Shown in pieces: positions 36,094 to 45,362 of a stretch of DNA of 64,000 bases (the first letter of the stretch is position 1; the number at the start of each line of letters is the position of its first letter). The stretch spans positions 1,116,001 through 1,180,000 of the forward strand of contig CAXXEF010000001.1 of NCBI GenBank assembly GCA_963677825.2, given 5' to 3'. The stretch is from Sporobacter sp963677825 (lineage in GTDB: Bacteria; Bacillota; Clostridia; Oscillospirales; Oscillospiraceae). Below the pieces are notes generated by a model. It was not told the DNA's origin and ran no database searches. It worked only from the letters and a program-made list of their open reading frames with translations. The translations under genes and the position numbers were made by a program.

Positions 36094-36179
36094 TGATGTT
36101 TATTTGATGTTTAGCGGGACATCAGACAGCCCGAAATATCCCGATATTACAAGACTTTTCGATGTTTGTTTGATGTTTA
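36094..36179 (+). repeat. Integrase-arm-type repeat module, copy without tRNA core
   Basis: Two pairs of 9-base direct repeats (TGATGTTTA, 11-base period) lie 66 bases apart with AGCCCGAAAT-type sequence between. This matches the right arm of the att sites at 44614 and 57274 but has no tRNA fragment upstream. The stretch 36037-36331 holds nothing else I can support. Confidence 0.75.
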
Positions 36180-36331
36180 TACACTTGATTTTTAAAGAGT
36201 TGACTCGCCTCTACCAACAAGTATTTCCTTTGCATTTATTATACTTCATATGGCTAGTATGGTTATAGCCGCTATTTAGTGTATGGCACGCATTTCATGA
36301 GTGACAGCAAAGGATTGCTTGGAGAATTGCC

Positions 36332-36645
36332 TCACGAAAGGTCAGGAAGGTTTTCATCGGACACAGCAATAAAGCCCAATATGCCTTTAATCTGCTCTGG
36401 ACTCAGCCCTTTTAAATAGACCATCATCTTATCGCAAAGGTCTTGATGAAACTCCCTGTGGCTTTCATAGGCCACTTCCCCTTGTTCGGTCAGCCTAAAA
36501 TAAACTTCCTTCTTATTGGTTTCTATTTTATATTTTTCTATGAGTTTTTTCTTCAGCAGTTTATCCGCGACCTGAGTTATAGCTCCGTTTGATATGTGCA
36601 GCTTGTCGGATAACTGCGAGGCGTTAATCTCATCGTCATATACAT
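36332..36645 (-). pseudogene. MarR-family regulator, 5' end deleted
   Basis: The reverse-strand frame from about 36645 to 36332 encodes a MarR-like winged helix (INASQLSDKLHISNGAITQVADKLLKKKLIE ...) and the C-terminal dimerisation helix. It lacks its first helices and start codon. Upstream residues in the same frame are antisense to the neighbouring substrate-binding protein gene and have no MarR character. The gene is therefore truncated at the junction, not merely short. Confidence 0.75.
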
Positions 36646-37964
36646 TCACCCTGCGGGACGGCGTGAAGTTTTCCGATGGAACAGATCTGACGGCCGGAGC
36701 GGTCAAAGCCAGCATAGAAGGCGCAATTAATAATCTCGGCGCATATGTTAACTCTTCCGGCAAGGTCGCTTCCATCATCGATTCGATGGATTCCCCAGAC
36801 GATAAGACTTTTGTAATGACCTTGACACAGCCGTATTACGGTGCGCTTAACGACCTTACCATGACCAATCCCATGTCCATCGTCAATCCGGCTGTGTTTG
36901 ACGGCGATTCTTACGAAATCTGTGCGGAGCAGACGATGGGTCCCGGCCCGTATATGTATGCAGGAGATTTTGACGGTACTACTTATACCTTTGCCCGCAA
37001 CCCCTACTATTGGGGAGAAGCGCCGGAGGTTGACAGCTTTAAAATCAAAGTCATCGAGAGCAACGACTCGAAAGTACTGGCTCTGCGCAACAATGAAATT
37101 GATGCGATTATCGGTGCGTCTTGTTTAAGTTATGATGCCTACAGCGAACTATCTGAAGACAGTTCTTATGGATCAGCTGTTGACGAAAAAGGAACCTTCA
37201 CACGCTATCTCGGATTTAATCTTTCCGAAGCGCCCTTTGACGATATTCTTGTGCGTCAGGCCATCGCCTATGCCCTTGATAAGGATACCCTCTGTTCGTC
37301 TGTATTTGCGGGCATAGAGATGCCGGCAGATAAAATGTTTATGCCCAGCAAGCCCTATTGCGATGTAGCTCAGGAGGCATACCCGTTTGACCTCAGCAAA
37401 GCCAATGAATTGATGGACGAAGCGGGGTGGCTCGACAGCGACGGTGACGGCGTTCGGGAAAAGGACGGACAAAAGCTTGATCTTGAAATCATTTACTCTG
37501 TAGGATACGGCAGCTTGGACGATGCTGTACTCGCTATTGCCAGCCAACTTGCAGAAATAGGCTTCAGCATCACGCCAAACGGCACCGATATCATGACATG
37601 GCTTGGGTCCGTGGGATCCGGAGATTATGATTTTAACATGTATCAAACGTATGGCGGAGCTTATGATCCGAGTACCCTTATGACCAACATGAATTCCGAT
37701 GTCAGCCAGGATCCCGGTCTGCTTATGATATCTTCCTTCCTGGAAGGGGGCAACGACCTGATTCTTGAGATGGACAGCACCAGCGATTTAGAAAGAGTAC
37801 AGGAGATTTACGCCGAGGTGCTTGGGACGATTGCCGAGCAGGCCCTTCTGGTTCCTGTTTCCTACACCCGGGAATATGCGGCATGGGACAGCGATAGCAT
37901 AGCTGGGTATGATTTCTATTCCGGCAGCAGGTACGTCAACGTTGCCAATATCCACATTAAATAA
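36638..37964 (+). pseudogene. Oligopeptide/nickel-type substrate-binding protein, 5' end deleted
   Basis: About 442 residues of an SBP_bac_5 lipoprotein family member remain. They begin at the conserved YTFTLRDGVKFSDGT and end with the normal C-terminus. The signal peptide, lipobox and about 80 N-terminal residues are missing; the in-frame ATG at 36594 lies in the MarR sequence. No permease or ATPase genes follow. It cannot be exported as it stands. Family members deliver peptides, nickel or heme-like ligands to an ABC importer. Confidence 0.78.
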
Positions 37965-37995
37965 CGCGGCTTAGTAAAACAAGTATGATTAGCTT

Positions 37996-38035
37996 GACCG
38001 GTCCGGATGGTAAGAAACTCACCGCCGGGCCGGTC
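37996..38035. repeat. Inverted repeat after the binding-protein remnant
   Basis: GACCGGTCCGG / CCGGGCCGGTC forms a strong stem without a T-run. It may be a weak terminator. Confidence 0.45.
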
Positions 38036-38121
38036 TGCCTACGCAGACGTCCTATCGCAGCTTTGAGCTGAATTGGACAAAGAAGCTATCCTCTTTCGAA
38101 ATAAAATAATTAAGTTGCTAC

Positions 38122-38150
38122 TTGAAAAAGTGTAAATTAAGCGTTATAAT
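38122..38150 (+). promoter_or_regulatory. Promoter of the TetR-efflux operon
   Basis: TTGAAA, 17 bases, TATAAT. The -10 overlaps a palindromic operator. Confidence 0.85.
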
Positions 38151-38169
38151 AAATACCGCCGGAATTTAT
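38149..38169. promoter_or_regulatory. Palindromic operator, probably for the TetR regulator
   Basis: The 21-base ATAAAT-A-CCG-C-CGG-A-ATTTAT is a near-perfect palindrome starting at the -10 box and covering the transcription start. Its size and site fit autorepression by the TetR protein encoded 60 bases downstream. Confidence 0.75.
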
Positions 38170-38230
38170 TGCCCGTCAGATGACGCCGTGGTGAAGTGAA
38201 ACGCCCATGAAGTGGTAGAGGAACAGTGAG

Positions 38231-38854
38231 ATGCAGATAAAAAAAGATGACATTAAAGAAAACATCATAAGTTCTGCATGCAGAGAGTTTCTGGATCATG
38301 GTTATGCGGAAGCTTCGCTCCGTGTCATTGCCGAAAAAGCAGGGCTTACTAAAGGCGCTATTTATTCATACTTTGAAAACAAGGACGCTTTGTTTTGTGA
38401 GCTTACGGCTCCGGCCGTACGTTTTATTGAAAATGAATTTCAGTATAAGGAAAGCTGCTTTGCCGCAATAACCAAGGAAAATTCCCCGGACGCATTTGAA
38501 TCAGACATTCAAGGCTTTCGAAATTATGCCCATGCTGTTCTGGATAATTATGAAAGCTTCAAACTGCTTTTATTCTGTGCAGCAGGTTCAAGTTTACAAG
38601 ACTATAAAGAAAGAATTATTCAGCTTTACGCACAAGATTTCCACACACGTCTCTCTCTTATTAAAAAGGTGAAAATCCGTAAAGGCGTCATTAGCGAGAT
38701 GTTTGTGCATACGCTCGCCGCTACTTATATCAGCTTTTTGGAGGAACTTGTTCTGCATGAACCAAACAGAGCTCAGGCAGACGATTACGCTGTGCAAATG
38801 GCGATATTTGTGCGCGCCGGTATAGATAAGCTTTATTTACATCAGATGCTGTAA
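38231..38854 (+). CDS. TetR/AcrR-family transcriptional regulator
   Basis: This 207-residue protein has the TetR N-terminal helix-turn-helix (about 8-55: IISSACREFLDHGYAEASLRVIAEKAGLTKGAIYSYFENKDALF). A variable ligand-binding C-terminus follows. It is the first gene of an efflux operon and probably represses it by binding the palindrome at the promoter. The inducer is unknown. GAGGAA precedes the ATG. Confidence 0.9.
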   Translation: MQIKKDDIKENIISSACREFLDHGYAEASLRVIAEKAGLTKGAIYSYFENKDALFCELTAPAVRFIENEFQYKESCFAAITKENSPDAFESDIQGFRNYAHAVLDNYESFKLLLFCAAGSSLQDYKERIIQLYAQDFHTRLSLIKKVKIRKGVISEMFVHTLAATYISFLEELVLHEPNRAQADDYAVQMAIFVRAGIDKLYLHQML

Positions 38855-39000
38855 GCAGTATTTTTTTCACCGAAAGTTAGTCATGGCTAACCGATATGCA
38901 ATAAGCAAAAGAGAACATACAACAACTCAACTTCTTCAAAATATCACCAACAGCAGTTGAGAAAAAATACACAACAAAATTATTAGGGAGGTCAAATAAA

Positions 39001-40809
39001 ATGCCAAAAAAGAAAAAAGGGTTTATCTTAAAAAGGTTTACACCTTATATGGGCAAGAAAAAAGCGCTTTTACCGTTGTCGCTGGTATTATCAGGGCTTT
39101 CAGCAGTCCTTAACATCATACCTTTCGTGCTTGTATGGTACATTACGCGCAATATATTATCCGCGCCGCAGGCCATCAACGTTTCTACTGTCGGAACTTA
39201 TGCATGGTTGGCTTTTGCAAGTGCAATCGCAGGCGTCGTGGTGTATTTCTGCGCGCTGATGAGCTCGCACCTCGCGGCATTCCGCGTGGAGGTTGGGCTG
39301 CAGAAAGTCGGTATGCAGAAGATTATGTCCATGCCGCTGGGCTTTTTTGACCAACATTCAAGCGGCAAAATGCGAAAAATCGTCAATGACGGAGCAGGAA
39401 CAACCCACTCTTTTTTGGCACACCAGCTACCGGATATGGCGGGTACCATCGTTTCCCCCATTATTTTGATCGTACTGATCTTGACAGTTGACTGGCGAAT
39501 GGGGCTTGCATCTCTTGTTCCGATTATCCTGGGATTTTTCACCATGAGGTTTATGATGTCCGCTAAAGGTAAGCAGTTTCAAAAAAACTACTTCGATTCT
39601 TTGGAGGAAATGAGTTCTGAATCGGTGGAATATGTACGCGGTATTCCGGTCGTTAAAACCTTCGGCCAATCCATATTTTCCTTTAAGCGGTTTTATAACA
39701 GCATCATCCGTTATAAAGAGATGGTGCACGCGTATACGCTGCTCTGGCGCAAGCCGATGTCGTTTTACACCATTATCATGCAGTCTGCGGCATTTTTTTT
39801 GATCCCAATGGCGATATTTTTGGTCGGGAACGGCGAGAACCTCGCCTTTGTGCTGGCAAACTTCATCTTCTACCTTCTTATATCGCCAATCTTTACGATG
39901 CTGCTGATGAGATCCATGTATTTTCAGCAAAACAGCATGATTGCAGAGCAGGCGATAGACCGGCTGGATAACCTTCTTAACTATCCCAGCATGAGCTATA
40001 GAAAAATCCCGAAGACTATAAAAAGTCACTCCTTGGAGTTTAAAAACGTCGTTTTTTCCTATGACGGTGCCGACAAGCGGGCGGTCGACGGCATCAGCTT
40101 CAAGTTAAGGGAAGGCGAAACGATTGCGCTCGTTGGGGCTTCTGGCGGGGGAAAGACAACAATTGCCCGTCTGGCCGCGCGCTTCTGGGACGCTGACGAA
40201 GGTGAAGTTCTGGTCGGCGGAATAAACGTAAAAGATATCTCAAAAAAAGAGCTGATGGACAATATATCGTTTGTTTTCCAGAGCACAAAGCTCTTTAAGG
40301 GAACGCTGAAAGAAAACATCGTCTTCGGTAAGAAAAACGTCACGGAAGAAGATATCCGTAACGCCGTCGATTCTTCTCAGTCTCGAGAAATCATAGAGGG
40401 TCTGAGGGATGGACTGGATACGGTTATCGGCTCAAAAGGAACGTATCTTTCCGGGGGCGAGCAGCAGCGAATCGCGCTCGCCCGGGCATTCGTTAAAAAC
40501 GCGCCAATTGTGCTGCTGGATGAGGCCACAGCCTTTGCAGACCCAGAAAATGAACACCTCATCCAAAAGGCTCTAAAGGAGCTCAGCCGCGGCAAAACAA
40601 CGCTGATGATTGCCCATCGCCTGACCAGTGTGCGCAACGTTGACAGAATCCTCGTAATCGAAAACGGACGAATCGCGGAAGAAGGGACACACGAGGCGCT
40701 GATGAGCAAGAGTGGTCTCTATAAAACCATGTGGGATGAATATCAACAATCCGTCGCGTGGAAAATTGGCGCCCAAAATGCTATGAAGGAGGGAGTTCAC
40801 TATGCGTAA
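39001..40809 (+). CDS. ABC exporter half-transporter 1 (membrane and ATPase domains)
   Basis: This 602-residue protein has six N-terminal helices (about 15-310) and an ATPase domain (about 345-580) with Walker A GASGGGKTT, signature LSGGEQQR, Walker B IVLLDEATA and an H-loop (AHRLTS). A strong AGGGAGG precedes the ATG. It overlaps the second half-transporter by eight bases, so a heterodimer is likely. This TetR-ABC-ABC-MATE set resembles multidrug or siderophore-export operons of gut Clostridia. Confidence 0.9.
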   Translation: MPKKKKGFILKRFTPYMGKKKALLPLSLVLSGLSAVLNIIPFVLVWYITRNILSAPQAINVSTVGTYAWLAFASAIAGVVVYFCALMSSHLAAFRVEVGLQKVGMQKIMSMPLGFFDQHSSGKMRKIVNDGAGTTHSFLAHQLPDMAGTIVSPIILIVLILTVDWRMGLASLVPIILGFFTMRFMMSAKGKQFQKNYFDSLEEMSSESVEYVRGIPVVKTFGQSIFSFKRFYNSIIRYKEMVHAYTLLWRKPMSFYTIIMQSAAFFLIPMAIFLVGNGENLAFVLANFIFYLLISPIFTMLLMRSMYFQQNSMIAEQAIDRLDNLLNYPSMSYRKIPKTIKSHSLEFKNVVFSYDGADKRAVDGISFKLREGETIALVGASGGGKTTIARLAARFWDADEGEVLVGGINVKDISKKELMDNISFVFQSTKLFKGTLKENIVFGKKNVTEEDIRNAVDSSQSREIIEGLRDGLDTVIGSKGTYLSGGEQQRIALARAFVKNAPIVLLDEATAFADPENEHLIQKALKELSRGKTTLMIAHRLTSVRNVDRILVIENGRIAEEGTHEALMSKSGLYKTMWDEYQQSVAWKIGAQNAMKEGVHYA

Positions 40810-42553
40810 ATACTTTCAGGATAAATTTGCGATGTCTGAAAAAGGGGCGAAAAACCTCATCACATCAATAATTTGGTCGGCAATTATGGATCTCAGCTTC
40901 ATGTTTCCGGTCATCCTCGGCTTTCAATTTTTAGATGAGCACCTGGGGACTCTTATTAACGCTTCAAACGCCCAGGGAAGCAGCGTCCTCTATTATGTGA
41001 TTATGGCTGTGGCCGCTTTGCTGGTCATGTTTGTAATTGCCTATTTCCAGTACGACTCGACCTATTCCCGGATTTACGAGGAAAGTGCCCGTCGGCGTAT
41101 CAGCCTCGCTGAAACGCTGCGAAAGCTTCCGCTTGCATTCTTTGGCAAAAAAGATGTTGCCGACTTGAGCGCGACCATTATGGAGGATGCCACACAGATT
41201 GAACAGCAGTTTTCCCATGCGGTTCCCCAGATTTTTGCGGCGGCTGTGACGATATTTATCATGGGCATCATGATGTTTATTTACAACTGGCAGTTGTCTC
41301 TCGCCGTGTTCTGGGTCGTACCGGTCGCTCTTCTGGTTTTTTATCTGTCGAGAAAATTTCAAAACAAAATGCACACCCGGCTTTATAAAGTCAAACGGGA
41401 TATCTCGGATAATATCCAGGAGGGGTTTGACTCTATCCATGAAATCAAGTCCTACAATCGGGAAGAAGACTATTCGAATACCCTAAACACAAAGCTGGAC
41501 CATTACGAGAAGGTTATGATTAAAGGAGAGCTGTTGCTCGGCGCGCTGATCAACTTTTCTTATGTGATTTTAAAGCTCGGTCTGCCTAGTGTCATCCTGG
41601 CCGGCGCATATCTTTTATCCACCGGATCCGTGAGTATATTTGCCTATCTTGTTTTCCTCGTTGTAACGGCACGTATTTATAACCCGATCATGGAGGTAAT
41701 GGACAATCTGGCGCTGCTGCTGTACTTGGGCGTGCGCATAAAGCGTATGAAAGAGATGGACACAATGCCACGGCAGGAGGGCAAAACGGAGTTTCGCCCT
41801 AAGGACTATAATATTGCGTTCAACAACGTGGATTTCTCATATATCGAAGGCGTTCAGACGCTCAAAAATGTCAGCTTTACCGCAAAACAAGGCGAAGTGA
41901 CGGCGCTTGTAGGGCCTTCAGGCGGAGGGAAAAGCACGGTAGCAAAGCTGTCCGCGCGCTTCTGGGATATTGATAAAGGTATCATCACAATGGGTGGTGA
42001 AGACATCTCACAGATTGATCCCGAAACCCTACTGAACTATTATTCGATCGTATTTCAGGACGTGACGCTGTTCAATTCAAGTGTAATGGACAACATCCGG
42101 CTTGGCAAGAAAGATGCATCGAATGAAGAGGTCATAAGGGCAGCGCGGCTGGCACAATGTGATGAATTCGTGAAGAAGCTGCCACAGGGGTACGACACGC
42201 TGATTGGTGAAAACGGCGAACGGTTGTCCGGCGGCGAAAGGCAGCGCATTTCAATAGCCAGAGCAATCCTCAAAGATGCACCGATAATTCTGCTCGATGA
42301 GGCCACGGCCTCTCTTGATGCGGAAAATGAGAGCAAAATCCAGCGGGCGCTCAGTGAGCTGATTAAAAACAAGACCGTCTTGATTATCGCGCACCGCATG
42401 AGAACTGTCTCAGGCGCAGACAAGATCGTTGTGATCAAAGACGGCTGCGTTGCGGAAACCGGAACACCTCCGGAGTTAACAGGTAAGCACGGGATTTTTG
42501 CAGCGATGTTAAACACACAATTTCAAAGCAGTCACAAAGGTGAAGGCCTATGA
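40802..42553 (+). CDS. ABC exporter half-transporter 2
   Basis: This 583-residue protein has membrane domain (about 15-310) plus ATPase (about 335-570): Walker A GPSGGGKST, signature LSGGERQR, Walker B IILLDEATASLDAE, and AHRMRT. Both ATP sites of the pair look canonical, unlike exporters with one degenerate site. It starts inside the end of the first half and overlaps the MATE gene start by four bases. Confidence 0.9.
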   Translation: MRKYFQDKFAMSEKGAKNLITSIIWSAIMDLSFMFPVILGFQFLDEHLGTLINASNAQGSSVLYYVIMAVAALLVMFVIAYFQYDSTYSRIYEESARRRISLAETLRKLPLAFFGKKDVADLSATIMEDATQIEQQFSHAVPQIFAAAVTIFIMGIMMFIYNWQLSLAVFWVVPVALLVFYLSRKFQNKMHTRLYKVKRDISDNIQEGFDSIHEIKSYNREEDYSNTLNTKLDHYEKVMIKGELLLGALINFSYVILKLGLPSVILAGAYLLSTGSVSIFAYLVFLVVTARIYNPIMEVMDNLALLLYLGVRIKRMKEMDTMPRQEGKTEFRPKDYNIAFNNVDFSYIEGVQTLKNVSFTAKQGEVTALVGPSGGGKSTVAKLSARFWDIDKGIITMGGEDISQIDPETLLNYYSIVFQDVTLFNSSVMDNIRLGKKDASNEEVIRAARLAQCDEFVKKLPQGYDTLIGENGERLSGGERQRISIARAILKDAPIILLDEATASLDAENESKIQRALSELIKNKTVLIIAHRMRTVSGADKIVVIKDGCVAETGTPPELTGKHGIFAAMLNTQFQSSHKGEGL

Positions 42554-43914
42554 ATAAAGTACTGAATAAACAAAAACAAAAGCAATTCATTTTAAACGAT
42601 AGCTTATGGAAAATCATGATTAACTTATCATGGCCCGCGGTAATAGCCATGGTATTGTACGGTTTCAATGCCGTCCTAGATGCTATCTTTGTCGGCCAGT
42701 TCGTTGGTGAGACGGCTTTGGCCGGAGTATCCGTTGCGTACCCGCTCACACAAATCAACTTGGGTTTTGGTTCTCTAATCGGCGTCGGCGCAGGCTCGGC
42801 ACTCAGCATCGCTCTGGGCTCGCAGGATAAAAGAACGCAGGAACGAATGTTGGGGAACGTTAATGCACTTTCTGTTATTATTTCAATCATTTACATGGCA
42901 TTGGGGCTTCTTTTCTCCACACAACTCATTGGCGTGATGGGTGGCACAGGAGAGGCGATGGCATTGGGGGACCGATATTTCCGAGTGACTGTTTTCGGCG
43001 CTTTTTTCTGGGTGTACGGTCTGTCGGCCAACATGATTATCCGTGCCGAAGGCCGGATGAAGACAGCGACGGTTATGATGGGAACGGGCCTTATCGTCAA
43101 CGCGATTGCCAATTATGTGCTGATTGTGCTTCTTGATTTGGGCGTGGAAGGGGCCGCATGGGGTACAAATATCGCCATGCTGGTCTATACCCTGTTGGGA
43201 TGGTTCTATTTTGGAAGTGGGCGCGCTTCCTTTAAGTCCAAATTGCTTACCTTCCATATAGATAAAGAGATTACAAGTTCCATATTACGACTGGGCGCGT
43301 CTTCTATGCTGATGACGGTGATGACGCTGGTGCAAGCCATTGTGGTCTTTAACGCCCTATCCCGGTATGGCACCGTATCGGATATAGCCTTTTATGGCAT
43401 CGTTTACCGCGTGTTTCAGTTCCTACTCACACCCATTATTGGCCTAATGCGAGCGCTCCAGCCGGTGTTGGGCATCAACTATGGCGCTAAACAGTATGAG
43501 CGCGTTATCCGCTCTTATAAAATCTTCGCGGTGACGGCTATGCTGCTGACCTTACCTTTCTGGCTGCTCTCGCTGGCTGCCCCTGGTTCAGTACTGGGGC
43601 TGATACTCAAAGATCAGGTGTTTACTGGTGCACAGTTTACCTACTTCCGAATTTACATGGCAATTCTGCCGGTTTTATCTTTTATATTTATGGGAATGAC
43701 ATTATTCCCCTCCATTGATAAGGGAAAACCCGCGGCTATCATCGGTATTGCCCGCCAGCTTGTGTTCTATGTCCCTGTGATGCTGATACTGCCGCGTTTT
43801 ATTGGCATTTCCGGTATTTACTTTGGTTCGTTGGCCATTGATGCAATCATCACACTTTGGACCGTAATCTTGGTCAGAAAGGAATTTTCACAGCTCAGGA
43901 GGAAAGCTGTGTAG
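42550..43914 (+). CDS. MATE-family efflux transporter
   Basis: This 454-residue protein has about twelve membrane helices in two homologous halves. It has the family-typical start SWPAVIAMVLYGFNAVLDAIFVGQFVGETALAGVSVAYP. It would use a Na+ or H+ gradient to export cationic compounds. It is translationally coupled to the ABC genes (ATGA), so one signal sensed by TetR should induce both exporter types. Confidence 0.9.
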   Translation: MNKVLNKQKQKQFILNDSLWKIMINLSWPAVIAMVLYGFNAVLDAIFVGQFVGETALAGVSVAYPLTQINLGFGSLIGVGAGSALSIALGSQDKRTQERMLGNVNALSVIISIIYMALGLLFSTQLIGVMGGTGEAMALGDRYFRVTVFGAFFWVYGLSANMIIRAEGRMKTATVMMGTGLIVNAIANYVLIVLLDLGVEGAAWGTNIAMLVYTLLGWFYFGSGRASFKSKLLTFHIDKEITSSILRLGASSMLMTVMTLVQAIVVFNALSRYGTVSDIAFYGIVYRVFQFLLTPIIGLMRALQPVLGINYGAKQYERVIRSYKIFAVTAMLLTLPFWLLSLAAPGSVLGLILKDQVFTGAQFTYFRIYMAILPVLSFIFMGMTLFPSIDKGKPAAIIGIARQLVFYVPVMLILPRFIGISGIYFGSLAIDAIITLWTVILVRKEFSQLRRKAV

Positions 43915-43961
43915 GGCGAACTCACGCAGTGGCCCCAGCGCCCTTTTGGGCGGAATTATAG

Positions 43962-44147
43962 GGACACATTAACTTTTCGCAGGAACACTACATCAAAACA
44001 ATACATAATTTATCACCCGGTAATCAAGGTGTACATACAACAGAAATAGCAGACAAACTCAGAGTGACAGAAGTAAGCGTCTGCACAGCTATGACGACTT
44101 TGCAAAATGACAATATTATTTTTAGGGAAAAAGATTGGTTTTCTTGA
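43962..44147 (+). pseudogene. DtxR/MntR-type metal regulator remnant
   Basis: An open frame without a start codon encodes EHYIKTIHNLSPGNQGVHTTEI, then ADKLRVTEVSVCTAMTTLQND. This is the N-terminal winged helix of manganese/iron-dependent regulators of the DtxR/MntR family. A stop follows at 44145 where about 80 more residues should lie. The first codons are also gone. Confidence 0.7.
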
Positions 44148-44263
44148 CCGGGAAAGAGCAACGTCGAGCACTTGGGCACACAGAAAAGTATGGTATTATT
44201 ATATGAGTTATATCACAACGGCCGCTGCTTTGCTCTCGTCTCGACCTTAAAACGGCAAATAAA

Positions 44264-44296
44264 TATGGCGGATTTTCAAGCAAATTTCCGCCACTT
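44264..44296 (+). terminator. Hairpin, possible terminator
   Basis: GGCGGATTTTC / AAATTTCCGCC with a short A/T tail. It marks the start of the homologous att block; nothing coding is seen in 44148-44467. Confidence 0.4.
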
Positions 44297-44330
44297 TAGC
44301 CTATGGAATTCGAGTCCAAAACCTACACGC

Positions 44331-44700
<370 letters not shown>

Positions 44701-44705
44701 TACCT

Positions 44706-44954
44706 TTAATTAAAGTATCGTCCTGCACTTTGGTGTATCAATCGATGAATTTCATCAACATCCATCAGGCTCATTAATGTATTTTGTTTGTCAACAAATT
44801 GTTTTGCTCCTTGCGTAATATGGCCAGTTGTGACCAGGATCGATTTATTAATTCTGTCTGCCAACTGAACTCCATATAACGCTCGTACTATGTCCACACC
44901 CACGGTATTCTTTTTCCCATATTTCTTGCATTCAATGTAAAAGACAATAGTCAT
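44706..44954 (-). pseudogene. Mrr-type restriction endonuclease, C-terminal fragment
   Basis: The 82 residues contain the ECK catalytic half-motif (YIECKKYGKKNTVGVDIVRALYGVQ) and the family-typical ADRINKSILVTTG. The upstream Asp and the N-terminal DNA-binding part are missing, so it is probably a remnant rather than an active nuclease. It lies immediately inside the left end of island 2. Confidence 0.6.
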
Positions 44955-45078
44955 GTAATCCGATCATCTGAAGAAATGGCGGCGGATGTACTTGATGATT
45001 TACTTAACCGACTAACAAAACACAAACTTACAACGCTGTTTAATCAACACTACCCATATTCAAAATCGCTGCATTCTA

Positions 45079-45253
45079 TTATCTAGGCGCAATGCTCTTC
45101 CCCCGGCCGTTCATGATCTCAATGTCTCGCAGGATCCCTACGATCTCTTCTGCTTTGTATGTTTTCCGTGGCATTCTTATCATTCCTTTGTCTTATTTTA
45201 CCACGGCTATCCTCTACGAACAATTGGCTCCGTTTTCGGGGGGGGGCAGATCA
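45079..45253 (-). mobile_element. IS3-family left-end remnant with start of orfA
   Basis: From 45249 leftward the minus strand has an IS3-type end (TGATCTGC...CCCGAAAACGGAGCC), a TAAAAT-type promoter and AGGAATGATAAG. A 31-residue start of the OrfA transposase (MPRKTYKAEEIVGILRDIE, 45174 to 45079) follows and then breaks off. The terminal tract contains nine consecutive G. The rest of 44955-45362 holds only an open tail of unknown origin and a terminator-like palindrome. Confidence 0.7.
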
Positions 45254-45326
45254 GTGCTCCGAAAAAGTATAAAATCACCTCAATTCGTGTTCAGTTCTCA
45301 TAAAAAGATCGTATTTTCGCAAAATG

Positions 45327-45344
45327 CGACAGGTGCACCTGTCG
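45327..45344. terminator. Palindromic terminator-like hairpin
   Basis: CGACAGGTGCACCTGTCG is a perfect palindrome with TTTTTAG on one side and CATTTTGC on the other. It could terminate the adjacent leftward YibE/F gene. Confidence 0.55.
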
Positions 45345-45362
45345 TTTTTAGTGCTCTTCTCA

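Noticed and set aside
36094..36179. CRISPR array built from the TGATGTTTA repeats
   Set aside because: Repeats are 9 bases at an 11-base period with no spacers, and no cas genes are present; the att context explains them better.
36332..36778. A 148-residue MarR protein starting at 36778
   Set aside because: Residues before the MarR core are antisense to the binding-protein gene and have no family similarity; the gene is truncated at about 36645.
44978..45086. An open plus-strand tail encoding about 35 residues
   Set aside because: It may be the end of a broken gene, but no family is recognisable and it has no start.
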